In this document: piece after piece, positions 1-8,206 of the stretch | Layout of the letters: each line of letters begins with the position of its first letter | How positions within the stretch are numbered: the stretch's first letter is position 1 | Assembly: GCF_000236905.1 (NCBI RefSeq) | Contig: NC_016525.1 | Coordinates: 310,001 to 374,000, forward strand | Length of the DNA stretch: 64,000 nucleotides | Reading direction: 5' to 3' | Source of the DNA: Tetrapisispora phaffii CBS 4417 | Lineage: Eukaryota; Ascomycota; Saccharomycetes; Saccharomycetales; Saccharomycetaceae | Notes under the pieces: generated by a model | What the model saw: only the letters and a program-made list of their open reading frames with translations | Told to the model about the DNA's origin: nothing | The model's database searches: none | Program-made: the position numbers and the translations under genes

Positions 1-2621
1 AGACCACCAGCTCTTGTAGACAATAAAAAGCAGAAATAGTCTGAGTCTGGTGCGTTGAAAGCTTTCAACATATCTGTTCTTTCATCAGCTTTTGTAGTAC
101 CATCTAATCTCATGTACTTCAAGTTCCTCATTCTCAAGAAATCTTCCATGATATCCATAACTTGGGTCATTTGAAAGAAAATTAATACTCTATGTCCTGT
201 TGCATGGAACTTACTCAAAACTCTGTCTAATAATTCAAATTTACCAGAAACACGGTATAATAAATCGGTGTTACCTCTACTTGGGTTAATAACACCCTCA
301 ACTTCATCAAAGACAAAAGGATGGTTACAAATTTTCCTTAATTGCATGATCTTGTTATTCAAACCCTTAATACCACCCTTAGTAGCACCCTCAGCACCAG
401 CGCCGATAAACAAAGCATTGTGTTTAAGCATTTGTTCGTACAATTGTTGTTGTAAACCTGATAATTTACATTTAATGACCTTTTCTACCTTATCTGGTAA
501 ATCTTTTTCTACTTCCTTCTTTAGACGACGTAATAAGAATGGTCTCAACACTTTATGTAATCTTCTGATAATCAATAACATTTCTTCTTCCGTTAATTCC
601 AATTTCTCTTGACCACCAGTGTTGGCAAATGGTGTATTGAACCAGTCATCAAATGTTTTTGCCGAATTGAAAATTTTTGGCAAAACGAAATTTAATAAAG
701 CCCATAGTTCTGGCAAATTATTTTGTAATGGTGTGCCAGTTAAAATTAATCTATTTCTTGTACGGTAATAATGCTGGATTGTGTAGGAAAGCTTAGATTG
801 TGCATTCTTCATTCTATGACCTTCATCAATGATCATATGCGCCCAATCTTTTTTAGCAAGTAAATTACGATCCTTAATAATATATTCATAGGTGGTTAGG
901 ACAACATCAAAATCATTCATTCTAATTTGGCCTTGAAGAGTACGTCTTTGATTGGGAGTACCTTTATATATGATAGTCTTCAAACTTGGAGCCCACTTTT
1001 CAAATTCAAGTGTCCAGTTAGTAATAGTAGATAGTGGAACAATGACTAAGAATGGACCGGTTTCATTTTTAACTTCGAATAAGTATGTTATTAATGAAAT
1101 AGATTGAATTGTTTTACCCAAACCCATTTCATCTGCTAAAATACCATTCAAGTTGTTATTATATAAGGAAACCATCCATTCTAAACCACGCAATTGATAT
1201 TCTTTCAAAGTACCACCGACTAAAATACTTGGTTGTTTGTCAATCTTTTCTTTTATTCTGTGTGCAACTTCATAATAATCAATTTTCTCTCTATCATCAG
1301 TAGTAATAGGGACACTTTCTTCATTTTTCAATAATTTTGCCTCATTTTGTTGAACTTGAACTGCTTGAGCCAAGGAATCTAAGAAAGAGTTAGTTTGTCT
1401 TAACAATTGTGTAATTCTCGTATCTTTGGTTTGATCTAACAATTTCAAATATGCTTCTTCATCATTCGATTTCAAAGCAGCCAGACGTTGTTTAGCTGTT
1501 CTTTCCAATCTTTTCTGTTCATCTTTTTCAATTTGAGTGTGTAGATATTGTAAAGATCTACCTAGTTGTAGGGAACGCTCAGAAGCACCTGAGTATTCAT
1601 CATTATATTTTTCGCTTGCTCTTATGATTGAATTTACCTTCTGAATGTGCAAGTTACGTTCTTTCTTCCTCTTTTCTACTAATTGTTGTCTCTCTAACTC
1701 TTCTGCTAATCTGACTGTTTGCGGTACAATCACTTTACTCCTTACTTGAACAGCTCTCTGAGCAGCCATTGTGAATGGAGAGTCTCTTAATTCAGTGATA
1801 CTGTGGTGAGCTTGGTTTGACACGTTATTTAGTAATTTTTGTCTCAAAGATTTTTGTTTTGTTAATAATTTTAAGCATTTAAGTTCTATCAAAGCTTTTA
1901 TTTTTAAAGTGTCAATATTAGTTGGTATATCACTTTTTGTGAAAAATCCAAGAGCATCATCCAATGAATAAGTACCTAAGTTTGCCGGTAATCTTTCTAA
2001 TTCGGAGATTCTTCTTGCAATGGCGGCAGAAATGATTGGTTCTGATTTAGTGGTTCCCAATTTTGTTTCGGAAATATTGACAAAGTTATTTTTCAAATCA
2101 AACAGTTCTGCATTAACATTATAATTAGTATTGATTTGAATAGGTCTAAAAACATCTGCATTGTTAGACGTCTGTTCTGCTTCTACTGTCACATTGGCAT
2201 TTAGGATACCAGAATCTTCGAATATATCTGAGAAAGATCCTTCTAATAAATTGTCTGGGACATCAACATCTTTCTCTATTAATTTCAATATATATAGTTG
2301 TTTTTTCAATACTTCATCATCATATTCTATACCTGAAAAAGTATATTTTCTTAATTCATCTAAATTTTCATTATAAGCATCTTGATCTTTTGAAACTTTA
2401 TAAAACACATTTTCAATAGCGTTGATTTCCACTTTATTATCAGAAGGATAATCTAATAAAGCTTTATAACGATATAATAACTGATCTAATTGATCCCTTG
2501 AATCAGGGTATGGGATAGTAATATTACTAATTTCTTCTGTCTCTGTCTTGATTTCAGTATTGCTCACTTCACCGGGGATTGCAATTACATCAGTAGCAAC
2601 ACTACCTACGTTTTCAATCAT
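1..2621 (-). CDS. STH1: Sth1, catalytic ATPase of the RSC chromatin remodeller (partial, C-terminus off the left edge)
   Basis: Snf2-family DNA translocase, the motor of the essential nuclear RSC complex that slides and evicts nucleosomes. About 873 N-terminal residues are visible. The N-terminal part matches the Sth1 family, with the signatures LERLPANLGTYSLDD, SKVIVPQTVRLAEELERQQ and the HSA/post-HSA stretch RTAKQRLAALKSNDEEAYL. The helicase core follows: Walker A DEMGLGKT near 1110-1135, the DEGH box near 820-835, LTGTPLQNN, and the second lobe up to motif V (STRAGG), where the window ends. The bromodomain expected in the family is outside. The sequence is closer to Sth1 than to its paralogue Snf2. 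The ATG at 2619-2621 is the first in frame. It diverges from RRT14, as in S. cerevisiae (YIL126W/YIL127C). Identification is by recognition of the protein and by synteny. Confidence 0.96.
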   Translation of the reverse strand, partial: MIENVGSVATDVIAIPGEVSNTEIKTETEEISNITIPYPDSRDQLDQLLYRYKALLDYPSDNKVEINAIENVFYKVSKDQDAYNENLDELRKYTFSGIEYDDEVLKKQLYILKLIEKDVDVPDNLLEGSFSDIFEDSGILNANVTVEAEQTSNNADVFRPIQINTNYNVNAELFDLKNNFVNISETKLGTTKSEPIISAAIARRISELERLPANLGTYSLDDALGFFTKSDIPTNIDTLKIKALIELKCLKLLTKQKSLRQKLLNNVSNQAHHSITELRDSPFTMAAQRAVQVRSKVIVPQTVRLAEELERQQLVEKRKKERNLHIQKVNSIIRASEKYNDEYSGASERSLQLGRSLQYLHTQIEKDEQKRLERTAKQRLAALKSNDEEAYLKLLDQTKDTRITQLLRQTNSFLDSLAQAVQVQQNEAKLLKNEESVPITTDDREKIDYYEVAHRIKEKIDKQPSILVGGTLKEYQLRGLEWMVSLYNNNLNGILADEMGLGKTIQSISLITYLFEVKNETGPFLVIVPLSTITNWTLEFEKWAPSLKTIIYKGTPNQRRTLQGQIRMNDFDVVLTTYEYIIKDRNLLAKKDWAHMIIDEGHRMKNAQSKLSYTIQHYYRTRNRLILTGTPLQNNLPELWALLNFVLPKIFNSAKTFDDWFNTPFANTGGQEKLELTEEEMLLIIRRLHKVLRPFLLRRLKKEVEKDLPDKVEKVIKCKLSGLQQQLYEQMLKHNALFIGAGAEGATKGGIKGLNNKIMQLRKICNHPFVFDEVEGVINPSRGNTDLLYRVSGKFELLDRVLSKFHATGHRVLIFFQMTQVMDIMEDFLRMRNLKYMRLDGTTKADERTDMLKAFNAPDSDYFCFLLSTRAGG

Positions 2622-3058
2622 GGTTTTAAAGTATAATCAAATTAGTTTCGGCTTCGTGGTTTTTATGTTATTTATTTTACGTGTATAAATATAACGTATA
2701 TTTGGGCTAATTATAAAAAATTTTTTTTAATTTTTTTCAACCTTAAAATAAACAATGCTATTGTTGATTCTTACTAATTATAACATTAATTAGTTAATCT
2801 AATCTAATTAGAAAAACTAAAACAAATAAGATGTTATTTACTTTTATTCACAATCAGTATTAGTTAAAAAAAACATAAACATAATAGTGAAGTTTCTGAA
2901 TAAACTGAAATTTTTTGAATTATAGAGAAAGAGTGAATGTTGGAAGTTGAAAAAACAACACATAAAGAGAACAGATGAAAAGAATCGATTTTTTGGATTT
3001 TTAAAAAAAACATAAATGTGTGTGGGCGGGTAAACAATAAATGGACATTTTTAAATAG

Positions 3059-3066
3059 TCACGTGA
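3059..3066. promoter_or_regulatory. TCACGTGA E-box (Cbf1/Tye7/Pho4 type)
   Basis: An exact palindromic TCACGTGA about 204 bp upstream of the RRT14 start. CACGTG cores are bound by yeast bHLH factors, with Cbf1 preferring the flanking T/A seen here. Which factor binds is inference. Confidence 0.4.
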
Positions 3067-3116
3067 TGGTTTGAAAGTTTTTTATTTCTTGAAATATCGA
3101 AATAAGAACTATCAGA

Positions 3117-3132
3117 GATGAGATGAGATGAG
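3117..3132 (+). promoter_or_regulatory. PAC-like triple GATGAG element upstream of RRT14
   Basis: Three overlapping GATGAG units, GATGAGATGAGATGAG, about 140 bp before the RRT14 ATG. GATGAG is the core of the PAC motif (GCGATGAG), bound by Dot6/Tod6 in ribosome-biogenesis promoters. This fits the nucleolar role of RRT14. The G and C before the core are missing, so the match is partial. Confidence 0.45.
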
Positions 3133-3269
3133 ATAAGACTGTTATAAGAATAATATATATATTGGTGGTTTCTTTTTGTAAGCAAGCAGGTTCCGGTGTT
3201 AAGAAAGGGAAGCTCAGATAACTGTCTCATTGTTCCTATCATATACATACCATATATACGCATACAAAT

Positions 3270-3902
3270 ATGACTTCTTTTGTAAATTCTACTGAACAAG
3301 CTACCAAATCTGTTAATGATTTATTATCAAGTTTATTACCAGGTGCTACGAAATTAAAAATAAATAGTAATAATATTAGAAGTGAGAGTACGAAAGGTTC
3401 CAAAGCTAAACTGATTGATCGTAATTTGAAGAAAAATATTGAAATAAAAGAAAGAGATGTCTATAAGATTAAAAAAAAAAAAAAACTAATTGAACAAAAA
3501 GAATTTAAAATCAACAAAGTAAAAGAATTGAAATTAGAACAAAATGCTAAATTAAGTATATTAAAGAAACACAAGTCGGAAGGTACTTTAACCAAAAAGG
3601 AGAAAAAATATTTGAGAGCAGTTAGTGATCAAAATATTAATAAGGCAAAATCATGGGATTTTGATGAAGATGAGAAAGAAGAATTACAAAATGTTCAAAA
3701 TGAAATTATGAATTTTATGAAGAGTAATAATAATTATGATAAACATAAAAGAAGAAGATCAAAGAAAAAACAATTCAAAGAAGAAATTTCCGCAAAGAAG
3801 CAACTCAATGTCGATCATAGATATCCTGGTTTAACTCCAGGCCTGGCACCAGTCGGATTAAGTGATGAAGAAGATTCAAGTGAAGAAGAAAAAGGTTTTT
3901 GA
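3270..3902 (+). CDS. RRT14: Rrt14-like nucleolar protein
   Basis: A small, very basic, lysine-rich protein of 210 residues, close to the length of S. cerevisiae Rrt14 (YIL127C). Rrt14 is a nucleolar protein linked to rDNA transcription and ribosome biogenesis; its biochemical role is not known to me. Visible features are a long charged segment (about residues 55-125, rich in Lys and Glu, including a run of six lysines, and probably helical), a cluster of Arg/Lys near 160-170 that could be a nuclear or nucleolar localisation signal, a short conserved-looking RYPGLTPGLAPVGLSD, and an acidic tail DEEDSSEEE. Position between STH1 and MET18, with the same relative orientation as in S. cerevisiae, is the main support. 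The promoter carries PAC-like repeats. Confidence 0.85.
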   Translation: MTSFVNSTEQATKSVNDLLSSLLPGATKLKINSNNIRSESTKGSKAKLIDRNLKKNIEIKERDVYKIKKKKKLIEQKEFKINKVKELKLEQNAKLSILKKHKSEGTLTKKEKKYLRAVSDQNINKAKSWDFDEDEKEELQNVQNEIMNFMKSNNNYDKHKRRRSKKKQFKEEISAKKQLNVDHRYPGLTPGLAPVGLSDEEDSSEEEKGF

Positions 3903-4025
3903 AACTATATGTGTCTAAATTATATATATTTATTCAAATTAAAAAAAAATATACATACACAAAAGATATTTCATAAGCATATATAGTGAAATATTACTAT
4001 AGATAAATTTATTTTAGTTCCACAA

Positions 4026-7000
4026 TTAGCTTGAAGGAGTTTGACCAATCTCAAAGTAAATTTGTCTCGTGTCGATACCTTTCTTACGGATGATTCTCTT
4101 TGGATCGTCTAACGTATCTAATAACTCAGTTAATACATTATTCTTCATGCTTTGAGAGTAATTTATTGGAACGCTGAGGGCAATTAATTGCAATAATTGC
4201 ATCGTCAGTAATCTTACTCTTACGTTATTAGTATTAGATTTTTTCAAAAGTTTCAACAATAATGGAACCAATGTATGGAAATATTTCGTAGTTAAAACAG
4301 AATTCTTTTCACAAACACTGTTTAAAGTTTCTAGGGATGATATTTTAACATCAGCATTTTGCATCTTTAAAGCTTCCAATAACATTGGTACCAATTCTTG
4401 TATAACTAATTCTAATAATAAGTTAGGAACATGTTTTAAAATCATCGAAAGTGCCGTCAGATAGTTACTTTTAATATTTAGATCAGTGACTAATTTATAT
4501 TTGGAAACAATTTCTGGGAAAACATAGTTAAAAAACTTTTGCTTATAAAGGACTTTAACATTATTGGACCGTGAAATACCCTTCTTGCTACAATAGGAAC
4601 CGATATCTACTACAAATACTTCAAATAATTTAGCAACAAAGTCACCCACTTTGTCATTTTCTAATAAGTTAACAAATTTTTCCAAAGGTCCGGCTGAATA
4701 TTTTGAATTTTTGATAACTAGAGCCTTTGTAATCCACGTCAGAATCTCCAAATTAATAGAAGACAAATTGCTCCAATCAAGATTATCAAGGCTATCACTG
4801 ACATATTTTTCATCTAACCATTTATTGGACATGACCATTAGAAGTTCTAAGTAACCTAGTTTGTTAAATTGAACAATTTCATCGGAATGTTTTTGTAATA
4901 AGATAATGCAAGACTCGAAATATTTGTCGCAATTATTGAACTTACAGTCTTTATCTAAACCTGAGATTAATTTCGTGTATGGAATGACTAATCTAGAATG
5001 TTTGTTAAAAATTTGGTATTTTTCTATGAAAAGATCATTAATCTTTTCTAAAGCTGACTGGTGACCTGATCTATCACTGCTTGCATTAATGAAAAATAAG
5101 GCAATCGACAAAAGATTCAAATTATGATTATCATTTAAAATTGAAGAATTATTGATTAGGGTGGATAATAATCTATCCTCGATTGTGTTCTTAATTTCTT
5201 TACCTTCTTCATCTTTAATCAAACTAATATTATTTTCCAGTAAAGTATATAGAGCAGTGATTAGAATAAAACAATAATTATTTGAATTCTCTAGAGGTGC
5301 AATTTCATATAATTTTTCACAAATTCCATATATAGACTCCTTAACTAAACAATGTCTTGACGTAGTATAATCCAAAATTATTTTCAAAATTAATTCTTTT
5401 TCAATGGTTTTGCCCTCACTTAAATTAATCGTTGCATTTATTTCATTTGGTAGTAAAGAAAGCATCCTCTTTAATGAAATTTCATATACTATTGGTTCAT
5501 AAATATCACTTATTACTTTTAACCCTTCCAAACAAGCATAGTATATGTTCTTATTTTTATCTTCTAGAATTGTTTCAGATAGATATTGAACTATTAAAGA
5601 CACTTCTTCCTCTGAGAGGAATTCTTTCATTTTGATCATTTTAGTAAACTGAACTATTGACAGTGTCCTCAATGTAACTTCGACCTCAGAACTTCCTGTT
5701 AAAGCTTTTCCCAGTATCATTAGGATTTCATCCTTATATGGAGTTAAAGAGCTTTCTATTACAGTGTTATTCAGCATATCTTTTTCTGCACTGCCATAAA
5801 CAGCAATATATGAGTCGAAGAAAAACGATAAGTTCATTATTATCAGTTTTAATTGATTTGTTTCAGAAGTATTTTGAAGAAATAACGGAAGAGAATTGGT
5901 TATAACTTTGTTAAATGATTGAGCATTTACGGAACCCAATGCAGATAGTACAGTAGAGCTTTGTTTAAGATCCTTGTTGTATTTAAAGTTTGGTTTTAAT
6001 TCTCCTAAAATGTAGTTGAAAAATTTATTAAATGCATTGATGTCGAACTCGGACAAAACTCGAGCTAATGATATCACAATATTAATGGCTAGTTGATAAT
6101 TGGAGACATCTGAGTTTATATTGACATTTCCTGGTATGATGGTTGCTAATCCAACATCTCCACCCTCACTGTTACGCATTAATTCAAATTTAATGGCATT
6201 CCACAATGGTACATATTCTGTCAAACAATATTTTGCTCCAAAGTTATTAATACACTCATTCAAGGCACTTAAAGTATCTGATTTAACAACAGTCGAAGAA
6301 GCTTTGAGTTTATCAGTTAGATTACTGAAAGCATCGGCAGCAAATAATGGAGTCGAAGCAATTGTTGATTGAAGGGCACTTTTTAGATCTTCTGCAGTGA
6401 TTTTGTATGGATCATCTTTTGGAGGTCTGAATGTGATTGGAAAATAGCAAAATAATACATCAAATAAGTCTTCAGCAAATTGCTCAATGTTTTTAAAATT
6501 TGTAGTTATTGTTTTATTGATTTTGAAGGATAACAACAAATTTCTTGGATCCTTCTCACCGTTAGCGATATGTAAAAATGTACTAACAAATAATTCCAAA
6601 AATTTTGGATCCTCCTTCATTTCAATCTTGTACTTTTCGATTATATTGGACAATATCAAAAAAGTTTGGTATCTAGTCGGAGTAAGAAATTTAGATGGTT
6701 CATATTCATTGCTAATAATATTTAGTAAAGTTGAGATTTCCAACATAGAAACTGAGTCCATTGTTGTTAATGAATTAAAACCACTTAAAATCTCAGTCAT
6801 ATTGTTCAACTCATCAATTTTTGATTGGTAGAAATTAAATATGACATTCAATTCATTTTTTTTAAGAGTTGCACTTGATAAATTGTTCAAAATATTTGAA
6901 AGGCAATGTAACGATTGCTGTCTTTTTTTCTCATCCTCAGATATGAATTCATTTTTCAAATTAATAATAACATCCAATATCTTAAAATCACCTGAATTGA

Positions 7001-7094
7001 TTGCATTGGCGATAGAAGAACCTAGTTCATCAGTTTTTTCTTTGTTAATATCTATATTAGCTAGATATGAATCCACTAATGATTTTAATATCAT
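4026..7094 (-). CDS. MET18: Met18 (MMS19 homologue), cytosolic iron-sulfur cluster targeting scaffold
   Basis: A protein of 1022 residues, close to the roughly 1030 of S. cerevisiae Met18 (YIL128W). Met18/MMS19 is a HEAT-repeat scaffold of the cytosolic Fe-S assembly targeting complex. It delivers clusters to DNA polymerases, Rad3-type helicases and other apoproteins. The sequence is an all-helical, leucine-rich array without catalytic motifs. The N-terminal third has the MMS19 pattern (for example YPSKFLTPTRYQ-like and CYFPITFRPPKDDPYKIT segments near residues 130-230). The C-terminal 150 residues show clear HEAT-like helices (LVIQELVPMLLEALK; TLVPLLLKLLKKSNT). The ATG at 7092-7094 is the first in frame. 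It converges with RRT14, as in S. cerevisiae. Confidence 0.93.
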   Translation of the reverse strand: MILKSLVDSYLANIDINKEKTDELGSSIANAINSGDFKILDVIINLKNEFISEDEKKRQQSLHCLSNILNNLSSATLKKNELNVIFNFYQSKIDELNNMTEILSGFNSLTTMDSVSMLEISTLLNIISNEYEPSKFLTPTRYQTFLILSNIIEKYKIEMKEDPKFLELFVSTFLHIANGEKDPRNLLLSFKINKTITTNFKNIEQFAEDLFDVLFCYFPITFRPPKDDPYKITAEDLKSALQSTIASTPLFAADAFSNLTDKLKASSTVVKSDTLSALNECINNFGAKYCLTEYVPLWNAIKFELMRNSEGGDVGLATIIPGNVNINSDVSNYQLAINIVISLARVLSEFDINAFNKFFNYILGELKPNFKYNKDLKQSSTVLSALGSVNAQSFNKVITNSLPLFLQNTSETNQLKLIIMNLSFFFDSYIAVYGSAEKDMLNNTVIESSLTPYKDEILMILGKALTGSSEVEVTLRTLSIVQFTKMIKMKEFLSEEEVSLIVQYLSETILEDKNKNIYYACLEGLKVISDIYEPIVYEISLKRMLSLLPNEINATINLSEGKTIEKELILKIILDYTTSRHCLVKESIYGICEKLYEIAPLENSNNYCFILITALYTLLENNISLIKDEEGKEIKNTIEDRLLSTLINNSSILNDNHNLNLLSIALFFINASSDRSGHQSALEKINDLFIEKYQIFNKHSRLVIPYTKLISGLDKDCKFNNCDKYFESCIILLQKHSDEIVQFNKLGYLELLMVMSNKWLDEKYVSDSLDNLDWSNLSSINLEILTWITKALVIKNSKYSAGPLEKFVNLLENDKVGDFVAKLFEVFVVDIGSYCSKKGISRSNNVKVLYKQKFFNYVFPEIVSKYKLVTDLNIKSNYLTALSMILKHVPNLLLELVIQELVPMLLEALKMQNADVKISSLETLNSVCEKNSVLTTKYFHTLVPLLLKLLKKSNTNNVRVRLLTMQLLQLIALSVPINYSQSMKNNVLTELLDTLDDPKRIIRKKGIDTRQIYFEIGQTPSS

Positions 7095-8206
7095 ATTTAA
7101 ACTCGCAGATATGTATATTACTCTGCTCTATTGATTGACTATTATCGCTCTATAAAGATATTGATCATATACACGATTATATAATTATTTATATACTTAT
7201 ATCAATTTCCAGATTTTACAATTTTTTTTACGATGACTAAGATAAATTCTTTACACCGGACACCGTATAAATTCTTTGAATATAAATTTATGATTGAATT
7301 GACAAGATCAATATTCTCCTAACCGATGAATGCAGCTAATATGTTATTCTGAATACATAAACTTTTAGTAATTGACATTTAAAAACGAAGAGCTGGTACA
7401 TTTAGCATAAAAAGAACTAATAACAGAAAATTGGATACCTGTTGGAGAAGAGTTATTCAAGTGCAGATACATCTCTATGAGCCTATTTTTTAAGTTATTC
7501 TTTTCTCTCCGGACCTGAGTCATATCTATTCATAACTTGATCATTGGTATTATTTACTGGTTTTTTTAAAAATAAACTACATAGCTTGTTTATCGTTATG
7601 CTCGCAAATTGTAAAGTATTTGTGAATAGCGTCAACCTACGAACAAATAGTCATAAGGTGAGTTTATGATTCATTTTAATTTTGGAGAATACACATGGCC
7701 AAGATCTATTTTCTGTCATTGCTATATGTTGAATAAACCAATATCATTTAATCTATCCTTCTAAATGCTCATATTTAATACACATTAAGTTTGTTGTTAC
7801 AGGCTTTAAAAAAATCTTTTGTAATTTAATTTCATCACTAGCAATGATCTGACGATAAAGAATTGCTTTATAATTCGTCTCATCATCTCTTTTGTGGCTT
7901 TGAATGTCTTGCAATTGTAAAATTAACCACTTTTTTTTGTTTCCAATTGTTGACATTATTTTACATTTATATTTTTTAGTCTCAGTTTTGGGTTTTGTTG
8001 CTGATAATGGCAATTGGAGGTTAAGTACATTGACAAAAAATATAAACAGTGTTATATACAGTAAAGCTAGTCTTAAAATATGTTAATGGTACTAAACATA
8101 AAAATAAAAAATATGCTAAAATTCTATTAAATATTGACTTTATAAATTTATTAATTATTAGGTTAAGATTACTGATCAGAATTTGAGTTATCATAATATT
8201 AAAAAC
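7095..8206. other. Intergenic region between MET18 and ASG1
   Basis: A 1.1-kb gap. In S. cerevisiae and the ancestral order TAO3 (a very large gene) lies here. No trace of it is recognised. The only coding-like signal is the small broken reading frame at 7753-8099, listed separately. The rest is AT-rich and featureless to me. Confidence 0.5.
7753..8099 (-). pseudogene. Candidate small secreted or membrane protein, reading frame interrupted by one frameshift
   Basis: Not recognised. An ATG at 8097-8099 opens a frame (MFSTINIF) that stops after eight codons. The next frame runs without a stop from about 8080 to the TAG at 7753. It starts with a strongly hydrophobic stretch, LRLALLYITLFIFFVNVL, that looks like a signal peptide or membrane anchor, followed by about 85 polar, lysine-rich residues ending in KYEHLEG. 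The two parts would join if the A run at 8075-8078 (T run on the coding strand) had one extra base, giving about 115 residues. This could be a sequencing error in a homopolymer, a true recent pseudogene, or chance. Without joining, the first ATG in the long frame gives only 67 residues and loses the hydrophobic part. Confidence 0.35.

Larger units (their letters stand above)
2622..3269. promoter_or_regulatory. Divergent STH1 / RRT14 promoter region
   Basis: An AT-rich 648-bp gap between two divergent starts. It holds a T/A-rich stretch near 2720-2740, a forkhead-like GTAAACAA near 3030, a palindromic TCACGTGA and a triple GATGA tract close to RRT14 (both listed separately). No further gene is seen. 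Confidence 0.6.

Noticed and set aside
268..612. 114-codon plus-strand frame over the helicase region at the left edge
   Set aside because: It overlaps the recognised STH1 ATPase on the other strand and has no protein-like motif.
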